Positions 8,116 through 16,139 of a DNA stretch of 64,000 nucleotides are shown here, one piece after another. Source of the DNA: Lentzea waywayandensis (GTDB lineage Bacteria > Actinomycetota > Actinomycetes > Mycobacteriales > Pseudonocardiaceae); NCBI RefSeq assembly GCF_900115955.1, contig NZ_FOYL01000011.1, forward strand, positions 1 through 64,000, in the 5' to 3' direction. The notes under the pieces were generated by a model. The model did no database searches. It was not told where the DNA came from and saw only the letters and a program-made list of their open reading frames with translations. Made by a program: the position numbers and the translations under genes. The stretch's first letter is position 1. Each line of letters starts with the position of its first letter.

Positions 8116-8576
8116 AGGTCCCCACCGCCTTGCAGGGCGGGCAGCACCAGCTGGTCCAGCGCGATGGGTGGGAACACCGTGACCGTCTGGCGGTCGAGGT
8201 GGGCGACGAGGAGGACCCGGTCGGCGGACTTTAGGTGTGCTGCTCGACGGGCGTCGGCTGGTAGCCGGACGTGTCCCTGTTTGGTGAGTTTGAAGACGCC
8301 GTGCGGGTCGGCGGTGACGGCCAACAGGCCGTCGTGTTCGCGGATGTTCAGCCGGGTTGTGGCGGTCCAGTTCAGTGCGGCGGTCATGTGGCGGTCAGCG
8401 ACCCGGCCGCGGTCGTCGAGCGTGGCCACGCTGTACAGGACATTGCCCAGCCGCGGTGGCGGTGATACCGGGACGGCGATAAGCGGGAGGGGCTGACCGG
8501 CAATGCGGGCGGATGCGCCCCTTGTGTTTCCTGGTGCGGTGTCAGGAACGATGGGGCGGATGAAGGAAATGGTCAT
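8112..8576 (-). CDS. AbrB/SpoVT-like DNA-binding protein
   Basis: 154 aa from ATG 8576; AGGTGG lies a few bases upstream on the minus strand, while the longer frame to 8609 lacks a site. The C-terminal half (VTADPHGVFKLTKQGHVRLP then ADARRAAHLKSADRVLLVAH) has the swapped-hairpin look of AbrB/MazE-type domains. It overlaps the integrase by 4 bp. Actinomycete integrases are often paired with such proteins, which may act as regulator or recombination directionality factor; that role is inferred. Confidence 0.6.
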   Translation of the reverse strand: MTISFIRPIVPDTAPGNTRGASARIAGQPLPLIAVPVSPPPRLGNVLYSVATLDDRGRVADRHMTAALNWTATTRLNIREHDGLLAVTADPHGVFKLTKQGHVRLPADARRAAHLKSADRVLLVAHLDRQTVTVFPPIALDQLVLPALQGGGDL

Positions 8577-8580
8577 CGAA

Positions 8581-8664
8581 CGCCACCTGGAAGTGGCGCT
8601 GAAACGCAAAACAGGTGCTCAAGCGTACTTGAGCACCTGCCACGTAGATGTGGCACGTGTGCCA
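8581..8664. promoter_or_regulatory. Array of four inverted repeats upstream of the AbrB-integrase pair
   Basis: Four hairpins in 84 bp: CGCCAC/GTGGCG (8581-8598), CAGGTGCTCAAG/CTTGAGCACCTG with a 4-nt loop (8612-8639), GCCAC/GTGGC (8639-8654) and TGGCAC/GTGCCA (8651-8664). They begin 5 bp upstream of the AbrB-like start. Candidate operator cluster or recombinase arm/core sites. Confidence 0.5.
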
Positions 8665-8996
8665 CTTTTTCGTGTCCGAGGAGCGACTTGCTCTCTATCC
8701 CTACGTCTGCCCATCTAGTACGACGAGCGGATGACCCCGTCCCAGCTGTCCCTGCCGGTGCGAGGCCGGGACAGCGCTCCCCAGGGGTCAAAGTTGTCCT
8801 CTACGTGCGTGAACAGGGTGGATGCGCTAGAACGGGACGGGTCCATGAACCCGTCCCGTTCGTCCTGGATACAGCTTGTACGTGGCTTCCTGAGTCCGGC
8901 GTCGTGCGGGACAGGTGGCAGGTAGGGAGCTAGATCCGGGGCGGTACGCGGCATAGTCGGCGTGATCAAACGGTTGCCTGGGCGCATAATCCTAGG
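8665..8996. other. Intergenic region with two further hairpins
   Basis: I see no convincing gene here. It holds an inverted repeat GCTGTCCC/GGGACAGC (8745-8752/8768-8775, 15-nt loop) and a strong hairpin at 8830-8861. It separates high-GC integrase DNA from the visibly lower-GC block that starts at 8997. Confidence 0.5.
8830..8861. terminator. Strong hairpin, 13-bp perfect arms
   Basis: GAACGGGACGGGT (8830-8842) and ACCCGTCCCGTTC (8849-8861) with a 6-nt loop. GC-rich and without a clear T tract. It could insulate the integrase region from the downstream genes or be a protein-binding site. Confidence 0.5.
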
Positions 8997-9632
8997 ATGG
9001 CAACCGAACGTGCGTCGTCAGATTCTGCGGATAGAGCGACCGAAGACAGGTCGTGGCGGGACCGGCATCCGACCGCCGTTTTCTTGGCTACCTCCATCGT
9101 GGTGCCTTTGCTGGCTGCGGCCGCAGCCATCGTGGGGAGCCGTATCGGAGCTGACGGCGCACTAACTGCCGCAATCGCCCAGCAGGAACAATCTCTGAAG
9201 TTGGTCCGCGCTGAAGAAGCTCGAAAGAAGCGCGGAGAAGTATATGCGGAGCTAATCGACGCCGCCAATTCATTTGCGGACTTCATTGATAATCTTCGTG
9301 CAACGGCTCGGCGTTACGAGGAAGAGGACAGCAGGCGAGCGCCGGGAACCTATGTGCCCAATGATGTGGAAATCAATGATGAAGCGCGTGTTCGGGCAGC
9401 CTTTATCAGCAAATTGAACCAGGTTTTTGTCTATGGTAGCGATGAAGGGTATGCAACTGCGGAAGAGTTGCGCACGCTCTTCGGTGACGGTAAGGCGTTG
9501 ACGCCGGTGAGGCAGCGACTGAATCCAGCTGAAATCGGAATTGAACGACCTGCTTATGATGCAGCGCTTAAGAAGCTTCAGCTACTCATGTGTCGGGAAG
9601 TATCCGCTGAACCGCGTCCAAGTTGCCGCTAG
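8997..9632 (+). CDS. Membrane-anchored hypothetical protein with coiled-coil segment
   Basis: 211 aa, ATG start, weak ribosome site. One transmembrane segment (~26-48: AVFLATSIVVPLLAAAAAIV) is followed by a charged helix (~60-110, with VRAEEARKKRGEVYAELIDA), so a cytoplasmic domain tethered by a signal-anchor is likely. Codons are less GC-rich than in neighbouring genes (many GAT, AAT, CTT), suggesting recent acquisition. It has the same layout as the product at 10583. No family recognised. Confidence 0.6.
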   Translation: MATERASSDSADRATEDRSWRDRHPTAVFLATSIVVPLLAAAAAIVGSRIGADGALTAAIAQQEQSLKLVRAEEARKKRGEVYAELIDAANSFADFIDNLRATARRYEEEDSRRAPGTYVPNDVEINDEARVRAAFISKLNQVFVYGSDEGYATAEELRTLFGDGKALTPVRQRLNPAEIGIERPAYDAALKKLQLLMCREVSAEPRPSCR

Positions 9633-9777
9633 TCGCGGCAAAGTGCATTCGTGGGAGTACTGACTGCGGCTCAGGTCTTACCGCCACGTGTCGCCTGTTT
9701 GTAACGAAACTCAGGTTAGGTGCGACGGATGAGGCACACGTCGACTTCGAGTCCGAAGGCGGAGGGCTGGCCACGCG

Positions 9778-10602
9778 ATGAATTTGCCGCTCGATGAACT
9801 CCACGGCGCGGAGCCTGGTGACGAGGTAATCCGATACTCTCAGGATGATCAGAAATCAGTCGAGGCGCACTATCGGAGATTTTTTGGAGGTCACTACTCT
9901 CATGTGTGGCACGAGAGAGTTTCCGTGGGTGTGCATCTAGATATCTACATTTACGGAGCAACACCCGATCGTCCGTACGTTACGCTTGCCACGGTTGGCA
10001 TGGGGGCCGCTGATGTAACTTGCGAGCACGGTGACGTAGTTGGGCATCCAATAGAACTTGTGACCTACGTCCCTCATGACTGGGATTTTTCTTCTTCTGA
10101 GACCCAGTGGCTTATTCGTCGAATTATCGAGGTGGCGCGGTTTCCGCATGAGTTCAAGAAGGTAATGGGAAGACATCACACGTGGTGTGTCTACGACGGT
10201 AGAACGGGGCTTGCTGACGCTCTATTTCCTGGATCAAGCTTCACTCACTGGTTCTTTCGCTCCCTTATCGATGAGCCGGACGAAATTGACCACCTCGCGT
10301 TGCCAAGTGGACGGTGCGTCAATTTCCTCTGGGCGTACCCGATAACCCGGCATGAGCTGCACTTCGGAGAGCAAGAGAGTGAGCTTATAGAGCTAGAAAC
10401 TCAGCTGGCGACGTATGCGCCGATACCCATCGATCTTAATCGTCCGTGTCTGTTTTCCTCGGAGAATAGAGAGGGGAGGCGGGCGCGAAAGCGAAATCAG
10501 AAGCGGCTCGCAAGGTCCCTGCCTGTATCCCCATGGATGGCGATTCGCTGTGAGTATCCCGGGCATCAGCGTGAATCGTCTGATGGTGAGAGCAGTGAAT
10601 GA
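9778..10602 (+). CDS. Suppressor-of-fused (SUFU) domain protein
   Basis: 274 aa, ATG start with GGAGG ~10 nt upstream. The central part matches bacterial SUFU-family proteins: ELVTYVPHDW, FPHEFKKVMGRHHTW, SFTHWFFRSLIDEPDEIDHL, then FLWAYPITRHELHFG near residue 190. Bacterial SUFU proteins often act as immunity proteins against polymorphic toxins, but no toxin gene is evident here. The last ~40 residues are basic and Ser-rich. Lower GC than the rest of the window. Its stop overlaps the start of the next gene. Confidence 0.8.
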   Translation: MNLPLDELHGAEPGDEVIRYSQDDQKSVEAHYRRFFGGHYSHVWHERVSVGVHLDIYIYGATPDRPYVTLATVGMGAADVTCEHGDVVGHPIELVTYVPHDWDFSSSETQWLIRRIIEVARFPHEFKKVMGRHHTWCVYDGRTGLADALFPGSSFTHWFFRSLIDEPDEIDHLALPSGRCVNFLWAYPITRHELHFGEQESELIELETQLATYAPIPIDLNRPCLFSSENREGRRARKRNQKRLARSLPVSPWMAIRCEYPGHQRESSDGESSE

Positions 10603-11131
10603 GCTATGGAACATCCCAAGTTTTGTTGTGAGCGCAGTGCTGGGTGCTGTATCTGGCGGGCTAATGAGCATAGTGATCGGGGCGAGGAAAGCGGAGCGGG
10701 AAGAAAAAGGTAAGCGACGAGTAGAAGCAAGGGTGGCGCTAGTTAAAGCCATCAGGGCTTATCGTCATGACTATAAAAAGGCTCGGCTTCTGCGCTTGGA
10801 GAATCAGGCTGTCGCAAGTGAGGACCTGTTCTCTTCTGCTTTAGGGCTCGCCAGTTCGGCCAATGCGCTTGCTCAGTTTCTTTCTTTTTTTGGGCGTACG
10901 CTTTTGCGGAGAAGAGTAGCGTCTGTTGTTGGTGTTGAGATGCTCAGTCTTGCTGAATTGCAGGTTGACGGCAAGGATGAGGTTTCCGTAGCGGCACTTC
11001 ATATGGTCGCTGAAAGATGTCGTGCTGACCCAAGGGAATCTATGCGTCTGCTCGTCGAGGTAGATCCGGCAGACCTCTTTTGGGATGACTTACTTCGGCG
11101 GATCGAGCGACTATCTCGGAAATATTCTTGA
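10583..11131 (+). CDS. Membrane-anchored hypothetical protein
   Basis: 182 aa from ATG 10583; GTG 10595, preceded by GGTGAG, is an alternative. Both overlap the SUFU 3' end, so coupled translation is likely. One N-terminal transmembrane segment (IPSFVVSAVLGAVSGGLMSI) is followed by a basic helix (ARKAEREEKGKRR) and a cytoplasmic helical domain. The layout mirrors the product at 8997 on the other side of SUFU. Low-GC codons (GTT, CTT, TCT) point to transfer. Function unknown. Confidence 0.6.
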   Translation: MVRAVNELWNIPSFVVSAVLGAVSGGLMSIVIGARKAEREEKGKRRVEARVALVKAIRAYRHDYKKARLLRLENQAVASEDLFSSALGLASSANALAQFLSFFGRTLLRRRVASVVGVEMLSLAELQVDGKDEVSVAALHMVAERCRADPRESMRLLVEVDPADLFWDDLLRRIERLSRKYS

Positions 11132-11141
11132 TTCCGTGTGG

Positions 11142-11327
11142 CTATTGGTGTCGTGATTTAGGTTTGAGTTGGTCTTTTGGCCTAGGGAGCATAGGGGCGT
11201 GCCACTCGACGCACCTGGTGCAACCTGGAGCGCAGTGACCACACAGCCAACTTACGCATCGCTCACGTGCCTGAAAGATCCGCTCGTGATCCTCGTCAGC
11301 CTGTGGTGTACGACCTTCGATCCTCAT
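11142..11327 (-). CDS. Small Cys-rich hypothetical protein
   Basis: 61 aa. Its ATG (11327) overlaps the preceding gene's stop by 4 bp. The centre holds four cysteines in CVSWLCGHCAPGCTRC, then VEWHAP, so it could bind metal. The stop lies 10 bp from the 3' end of the convergent membrane-protein gene. The main evidence that this is a gene is its place in a chain of three overlapping frames. No homologue recognised. Confidence 0.5.
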   Translation of the reverse strand: MRIEGRTPQADEDHERIFQARERCVSWLCGHCAPGCTRCVEWHAPMLPRPKDQLKPKSRHQ

Positions 11328-11503
11328 CGCAGATCACCTTGGCGGCGTGTCGTGTCAGATGCTCGGTGCCGTGCTTGATCAGGTGAAACTCTGCGGACAG
11401 CCGTGCGTGCGATGACTTCGCCATACACGACGGTGATGACCACCGCGAGAACCGCCATCAGGATCGTGTCGAGTCCGCAGATGCACAGTGCTCCGGGCGT
11501 CAT
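11324..11503 (-). CDS. Small single-pass membrane protein
   Basis: 59 aa, ATG at 11503 in a 4-bp ATGA overlap with the upstream gene. Residues ~10-30 (LDTILMAVLAVVITVVYGEV) form one transmembrane helix; the C-terminal half is basic and Arg-rich. This fits a short membrane effector or sensor subunit. It is the middle gene of three overlapping small genes; function unknown. Confidence 0.55.
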   Translation of the reverse strand: MTPGALCICGLDTILMAVLAVVITVVYGEVIARTAVRRVSPDQARHRASDTTRRQGDLR

Positions 11504-11748
11504 CGGTGCTGCTCCTGGCGATCGGCGAGCGCGCGAAGCTGCTCCGACAGCATTGAGGAGAAGTTCTCGGCACCTCGCGGGAGGAAGCCAATCAGCACCG
11601 GGCACGGACTGCCGGGGAGCGTGACGTAGATCAGGTCATCGTCACCGAGGTGCGCCTCGATCGGTGTGCTTGACCGGACCACGGTGACCACGTATCCCGA
11701 GCCGAGAAGTCCCTCGGTTGCCGGGTGTCGTTCGCCGGGGGTAGTCAC
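11500..11748 (-). CDS. Small hypothetical protein heading a three-gene operon
   Basis: 82 aa. GTG 11748 is chosen because GGAGGT is directly upstream at ideal spacing; the longer frame to 11847 has no such site. The product has alternating hydrophobic segments (GYVVTVVRSS, LIYVTLPGSP, VLIGFLPRG) suggesting a small beta-rich fold, and a helical tail. It overlaps the membrane-protein gene by 4 bp and is divergent from the regulator at 11938. Confidence 0.55.
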   Translation of the reverse strand: MTTPGERHPATEGLLGSGYVVTVVRSSTPIEAHLGDDDLIYVTLPGSPCPVLIGFLPRGAENFSSMLSEQLRALADRQEQHR

Positions 11749-11767
11749 GTGACCTCCGTTGAGAGGT

Positions 11768-11812
11768 GTCCGGCGGCGCTGAGGCGGACAGGAGGTGTCC
11801 ACGCCGCCGGAC
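11768..11812. promoter_or_regulatory. Nested inverted repeat in a divergent promoter region
   Basis: Outer arms GTCCGGCGGC (11768-11777) and GCCGCCGGAC (11803-11812) enclose inner arms GGACA/TGTCC (11786-11790/11796-11800). It lies 20 bp upstream of the small-gene operon start and 125 bp from the regulator start, so it may be an operator or leader hairpin. Confidence 0.45.
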
Positions 11813-11937
11813 GGCTCGGGGGACCGCTTGTGAGCGACCCATGTCAAACTGAAATCAACGTCTCATCAGCACTTGGTCAGCGGAACGACCTGGCGGCGAC
11901 ATGTAGACGACATGGGCGAATCGGGAGGTGGGACGGC

Positions 11938-13497
11938 GTGCGGACGTTCCGGACGGTCCTGGAGCAGAAGATTCGGGAACGGCGTGAGACTCTCCAGGAG
12001 TTCATCGACTTCGCCGAGGTGTTCGCGCGTGAGCACAACGAGCCGGGGACGATCGGCAAGCGTCATCTTCAGCGGCTCATCGCTGGCCGGAAGGCCTCTG
12101 GGGAACCGCTTGGGCCGACTGTTCAGCCGGCGACCGCGCGCTTGCTGGAACGGATCTTTGAGGTAGGGATCGACGACCTGTTGTCGCAGCCGAAGCCATC
12201 CGAGATCGTCGGTCGGCAACGACCGGAACGGGACGCGGTCGAGTTGGCTGCTGCTCTTGACTGGCTCGATGAACGTGCAGGCTGGAAGTCAGGAACGAGC
12301 CGTTTGAAGGTGCGTGCGAGGCTTGATGCGCTCGACCTGGGGGCGCTGCTGGACCGGGGAGCGCGGCGGGCGAGGGTTGGGCGAACGGCGTTGGCTCGCG
12401 CGCTCGTCGAGTACTACGGCGACCAGGGCATCTACCGGGCGATCTGTGCGGACGCCGAGATCTTGACCAGCGTTGTAAGCCGTGCGGAATGGCTCGACCT
12501 GGCCTGTCCGCTCGGCGGTGCCCGGGGTGAGCTGACGCTCGCTGAGGAGACGGGCGACCACCGGGCACTGGACGAGGTCGAGGCATCGGCGGCCCTGTCG
12601 CGGCTGGCAGAGTCTGTCGCGCTCGGCGTGCGGTTCGCCAACCTACCGCTGTATCGCCTACGAAGCGTTGACGTTGGTCCAGGGCGGGTGCGGGGGCGCG
12701 TCGGCATCGTGCCGTTCGTCGAGTACGCGCTGACGGCCGATCTCCTCGAACGAGAACTGATCGATGCCGTCGGAGTCGGAAGTATTGCCCGACGAACTCC
12801 GTTGCGGGACAGGCGATTGCCGAGCCTCGACGCGGTACACGACCTGTCCGGTCGCGTGTGTGCCGGTGGTGTTCTGGCTCTGTGTGCGATCGCTCGGCCG
12901 CATGATCAAGTCCGCGGTTCGGCAGACTACGCCCTGCTGGTGCAGGAGCGTTCCAGCCAGGTGCTGAACGCCGCTGGGCGGCTCGCGGTGATCCCGAAGG
13001 GCTTCCACCAGCCGCTGACCGATGTGCGAGCTGAGACGGCGGTGGGCGCGACGCTCCGGCGAGAGCTTGAAGAGGAGTTGTTCGGCCGTCACGACGTCGA
13101 TACGACGGTGGGTGACGCGCGCTCGGCGGCACCGATGCATCCGAGTCGACGGTCGGAGCCGATGAAGTGGCTGACCGGGGCACCGGGGCGGTTGCGGATG
13201 GAGTGCACCGGTTTCGGGCTGAACCTCGTCAGCGGGAACTACGAGTTCGCGAGCCTCGTCGTGATAGAGGACGAGGAGTTCTGGCACCGGTTCGGCGGAC
13301 AGGTCGAGGCCAACTGGGAAGCAAGCGGACTGCGGCTGTACTCCAGCCTCGACGGCGGCCTGGTGAGCGAGTTGATCTCGCAAGAGGCCTGGAGCAACGA
13401 GGGGCTGTTCGCGTTGCTCCAGGGCCTGCGTCGGCTGAGCGAGATCGGCGGCGACCGCGTCAGCCTGCCGCCGGTCGAGTGGCGGCTCGGTGACTGA
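11938..13497 (+). CDS. HTH regulator with Nudix-like C-terminal domain (paralogue A)
   Basis: 519 aa from GTG 11938 (GGAGG about 10 nt upstream). A degenerate N-terminal HTH-like region is followed by a helical segment (ALDWLDERAG and ARALVEYYG), then a large C-terminal domain. That domain holds KGFHQPL and GATLRRELEEELFG (~370-383), resembling the REL-x-EE core of a Nudix box without the standard spacing. The C-terminal ~400 residues closely match the convergent gene at 13845. Perhaps it senses a nucleotide or sugar-nucleotide ligand; that is inference. Confidence 0.6.
   Translation: MRTFRTVLEQKIRERRETLQEFIDFAEVFAREHNEPGTIGKRHLQRLIAGRKASGEPLGPTVQPATARLLERIFEVGIDDLLSQPKPSEIVGRQRPERDAVELAAALDWLDERAGWKSGTSRLKVRARLDALDLGALLDRGARRARVGRTALARALVEYYGDQGIYRAICADAEILTSVVSRAEWLDLACPLGGARGELTLAEETGDHRALDEVEASAALSRLAESVALGVRFANLPLYRLRSVDVGPGRVRGRVGIVPFVEYALTADLLERELIDAVGVGSIARRTPLRDRRLPSLDAVHDLSGRVCAGGVLALCAIARPHDQVRGSADYALLVQERSSQVLNAAGRLAVIPKGFHQPLTDVRAETAVGATLRRELEEELFGRHDVDTTVGDARSAAPMHPSRRSEPMKWLTGAPGRLRMECTGFGLNLVSGNYEFASLVVIEDEEFWHRFGGQVEANWEASGLRLYSSLDGGLVSELISQEAWSNEGLFALLQGLRRLSEIGGDRVSLPPVEWRLGD
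12930..13340 (+). repeat. Long imperfect inverted repeat, arm 1
   Basis: This stretch of paralogue A is highly similar at DNA level to the reverse complement of about 14010-14400 in paralogue B, for example the shared segment encoding MECTGFGLNLVSGN. The protein-level match extends further (about 12240-13490 against 13850-15110). The arms are inverted around the cupin gene. Confidence 0.6.
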
Positions 13498-13860
13498 TCA
13501 CGTCTGGGACGGCCAGCGCACCGTCATGACAACCGAGTCCTCTACGGCTTCCCACGAGTGGTCAATCCCAGGACCCCACATCACGTAGTCACCTTGGCGC
13601 GTCATCGCCGCGCTTCCCTCGGTGAGGTCAACGCGGAAGTTCCCTTGTACCAACAAAACCAGGGTCGTTCGCTGGTCGTCTGAAGTCCACTCGACACGCT
13701 TGTCTCCGGCGGGGTGATTGAACCACTTCACCTCGACGTCCTTCGACGACCGCACACCCTCTGATGGGTCGATGAAGTGTCCGACTAGCCAGCCGCGCGT
13801 GGCGCTTCCGTCCTCCGCAGCGTTGCCCTGGCTCCAGTTCGCGGTCACCGTATCTCCCAT
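13498..13860 (-). CDS. Cupin-fold small protein
   Basis: 120 aa, ATG at 13860. Its start overlaps the end of paralogue B by 16 bp, so it is translationally coupled to that regulator. The sequence reads as a single conserved beta-barrel: KWFNHPAGDKRVEWTSDD, LVLLVQGNFRVDL, then GDYVMWGPGIDHSWEA, typical of cupins, with His and Glu available for metal. It may be the effector or ligand-binding partner of the regulator. Its stop abuts the stop of the convergent paralogue A. Confidence 0.65.
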   Translation of the reverse strand: MGDTVTANWSQGNAAEDGSATRGWLVGHFIDPSEGVRSSKDVEVKWFNHPAGDKRVEWTSDDQRTTLVLLVQGNFRVDLTEGSAAMTRQGDYVMWGPGIDHSWEAVEDSVVMTVRWPSQT

Positions 13861-15422
13861 TCGATCGTTGGCACGTTCACGCGGCTACCGCCGATCTCTT
13901 TGAGTCGGCGAAGCCCTTGCAGGAGCGCGAACAGGCCCTCGTTGCTCCACGCCGTGTCGGCCGCGAGCTCCTCGACGAGCTCGGCATCGGCACTGGAGTA
14001 CTGGCGAAGGTTCGCCGTCTCCCAGTTGGCCTCGATCTGCCCGCCGTAGCGCTGCCAGAACTCCTCGTCGTCAACGACGATCAGGCTCGGGAACTCGAAG
14101 TTCCCGCTTACGAGGTTCAGCCCGAAGCCGGTGCACTCCATCCGCAGACGACCCGGTTCGCCGAGGAGCCAGCGCATCGGCTCGGAAAGGCGGCTCGGGT
14201 GCATCGGATCGGCACTGCGTTGGTCGCCCACCGTGTTGTCGATGTCGTGGCGGCCGAACAGCTCCTCTTCCATCTCGCGTCGGAGCGTCGCGCCCACTTG
14301 AGCGTCGGCCCGGAAGTCCACCAGCGGCTGGTGAAAGCCCTTCGGGATCACGGCAAGCCGACGCGCGGCGTTGATGACGTGACCTGAGCGCTCCTGCACC
14401 AGGAGAACGTAGTCTGCCGGGCCTCGGAACGGGTCGGCTGGTCGAGCGAACGCGCACAGCGCGAGCGTGCCGCCTGCGGTGAGACGTCCGCCGACGTCCA
14501 GCACGGTGTCGAGGTCCGGCAAGTAGCGGTCACGAAGTGGAAGTTCGCCCGCGCGCACGCCGCCGGCCAGCGCGTCGACCAGCTCACCTTCGAGGAGATC
14601 CATCGTCACGATGTACTCGACGAACGATGAGACTCCGACCGTGCCGCCGAGCGACTCCCTGTGCATGTCGACGCCAAGTAGGCGGTACAGCGGCATGTTG
14701 ACGAAGCGGATGCCGAGCGCGAGCGACTCGGCCAGACGCTGAGTGGCCTGGTCGAACGCCTCCTCGTCGAGAGAGACCGGCGCGGCACCGGCCGCGCGCA
14801 TCAGCTTGAGACGGTCATGAGTCGCGATCAGCGGACAGTTGAGGTCGAGCCAGTCGGAGCGTGTGAAGACGCTCGTGTCGGCTTCGACGTCGCCGAACCG
14901 GGCGGCATATCGGCCGTAGCCATCGGAACCACGGCCGTAGTAGTCCGCGAGAGCCTGCGCGACCTTGCGCTGATCAACGCGTCCGCGACGACTTCCCCTG
15001 TCCTGCAAGGAATTCACGTCGACCTGTGCGAGCCGTGATGCGACCGCGCGGCGAGCGGTTCCGGGCTCGCGCGTGCCGCGCTCGTCGAGCCAGTCGAGTG
15101 CGGCGACGATGTTCGGATCGGAGGCGAGCCGCTGTTCGGCCTCGGTCGCCGCCTTGACTGGGGCTGCCTCGGTCGCGGTGGGGGACGTGCTGGTGCCCTG
15201 TAGCTCGGCGAAGCGTGCCTGAACGTCTGCGGGCGCTCGATCGAGCGCGGTGTCCAACATCTGCTGGATCTCAGACTTGGGTCGTGAGCTGGGCTTTTGG
15301 TGCCAGTAGCCGACCGTTCGCGGGTGGACGTCGAGGTACTCGGCGAACGCCTCCTGGCTGAGCCGCAGAGCGTCTTGCAACATGCGCGCGTCCGCACCGG
15401 TCCAACCGTTGGTCAAGCTCAT
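13845..15422 (-). CDS. HTH regulator with Nudix-like C-terminal domain (paralogue B)
   Basis: 525 aa from ATG 15422; the frame extends to 15497 but the HTH begins just after this Met. Residues ~10-60 are a clear XRE HTH (RLSQEAFAEYLDVHPRTVGYW). The rest parallels paralogue A, with KGFHQPL and GATLRREMEEELFGRHDID. In contrast to A, its HTH looks intact. It overlaps and probably controls the cupin gene. The pair looks like a duplication in inverted orientation. Confidence 0.65.
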   Translation of the reverse strand: MSLTNGWTGADARMLQDALRLSQEAFAEYLDVHPRTVGYWHQKPSSRPKSEIQQMLDTALDRAPADVQARFAELQGTSTSPTATEAAPVKAATEAEQRLASDPNIVAALDWLDERGTREPGTARRAVASRLAQVDVNSLQDRGSRRGRVDQRKVAQALADYYGRGSDGYGRYAARFGDVEADTSVFTRSDWLDLNCPLIATHDRLKLMRAAGAAPVSLDEEAFDQATQRLAESLALGIRFVNMPLYRLLGVDMHRESLGGTVGVSSFVEYIVTMDLLEGELVDALAGGVRAGELPLRDRYLPDLDTVLDVGGRLTAGGTLALCAFARPADPFRGPADYVLLVQERSGHVINAARRLAVIPKGFHQPLVDFRADAQVGATLRREMEEELFGRHDIDNTVGDQRSADPMHPSRLSEPMRWLLGEPGRLRMECTGFGLNLVSGNFEFPSLIVVDDEEFWQRYGGQIEANWETANLRQYSSADAELVEELAADTAWSNEGLFALLQGLRRLKEIGGSRVNVPTIEWEIR

Positions 15423-15568
15423 CTCGTCGCTACCCCCGAAGCGCGATTTGCAGGAAACTTGCTGCGGTTTTGTGGTGGAGTTGCATAGGTCTTGCATGGG
15501 ATTCGGAGCGATTCCGCAGTGAAATTAGTGCCATGGAAAACAGCCGCTCCACCAGCAGGAACACCGCG

Positions 15569-15973
15569 CTAACGACGACCGCGGACATGCTTCGCCACTT
15601 CCGCGACCTGACCCATTACCGATGCGATATCCGATTTGAGAGCGTCAAGCCGATCGGTGATGTCTTCGAGTCGCTCTTCGACCCGGTCCATTCGAGTCCA
15701 CAGGGTGTCGGCAAGGTCCACCACGGGGTCGCCGACCTCGGGAGGCGTGCGCCCCCGCAACACGGCGTCCAGGTGCAGCGGGTGCCAACCCAGCGCTGTG
15801 GACAGGGATTCCAGGGTTCGAGGGCTCCGCCGGCGCTCCACGAGGTTGTGCTGAATCTCGCGGACGATCGCGAGCGATACGTGCGACCGCTCGGCGAGTT
15901 CCTTCTGTCGCAATCCCAGCTCGTCCACCCGCTGGTTGATCGCCTTGGCGACTGCCGCCCAATCCTCCGACAC
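15569..15973 (-). CDS. XRE regulator with C-terminal coiled coil
   Basis: 134 aa, GTG start with GGAGG 6 nt upstream. Residues ~8-70 are a XRE HTH (LRQKELAERSHVSLAIVREI), followed by a heptad-rich helix (WTRMDRVEERLEDITDRLDA) likely to dimerise. Divergent from the conjugation operon across ~165 bp, it is the natural candidate for the repressor of that operon and may bind the palindrome at 16078-16097. Confidence 0.75.
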   Translation of the reverse strand: MSEDWAAVAKAINQRVDELGLRQKELAERSHVSLAIVREIQHNLVERRRSPRTLESLSTALGWHPLHLDAVLRGRTPPEVGDPVVDLADTLWTRMDRVEERLEDITDRLDALKSDIASVMGQVAEVAKHVRGRR

Positions 15974-16077
15974 GTATTCCTCCGCGCTCCGCCTCGGCGC
16001 TGAGATTAGTCACTGTTTCGAGCGCTGCGGCGTGACACGGCGTTTCACGCGCCGTTTGCGACCTTGCATGTCTTGAC

Positions 16078-16097
16078 GAGTGTTGATATCAGCACTC
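16078..16097. promoter_or_regulatory. Near-perfect 20-bp palindrome in the conjugation-operon control region
   Basis: GAGTGTTGATATCAGCACTC is symmetrical except for one pair (positions 6 and 15). TTGACG (16073-16078) overlaps its left edge. Placed between the divergent XRE and excisionase-like genes, it is a good candidate operator. Confidence 0.55.
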
Positions 16098-16139
16098 ATG
16101 AAACTGAAATCATCATTTCTCGCAGAAAGGCTATTCCTC

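Noticed and set aside
1-15568. Search for a left attachment-site copy of the tRNA-Leu 3' end
   Set aside because: No matching segment seen by eye; a computed search is needed, so no att pair is claimed.
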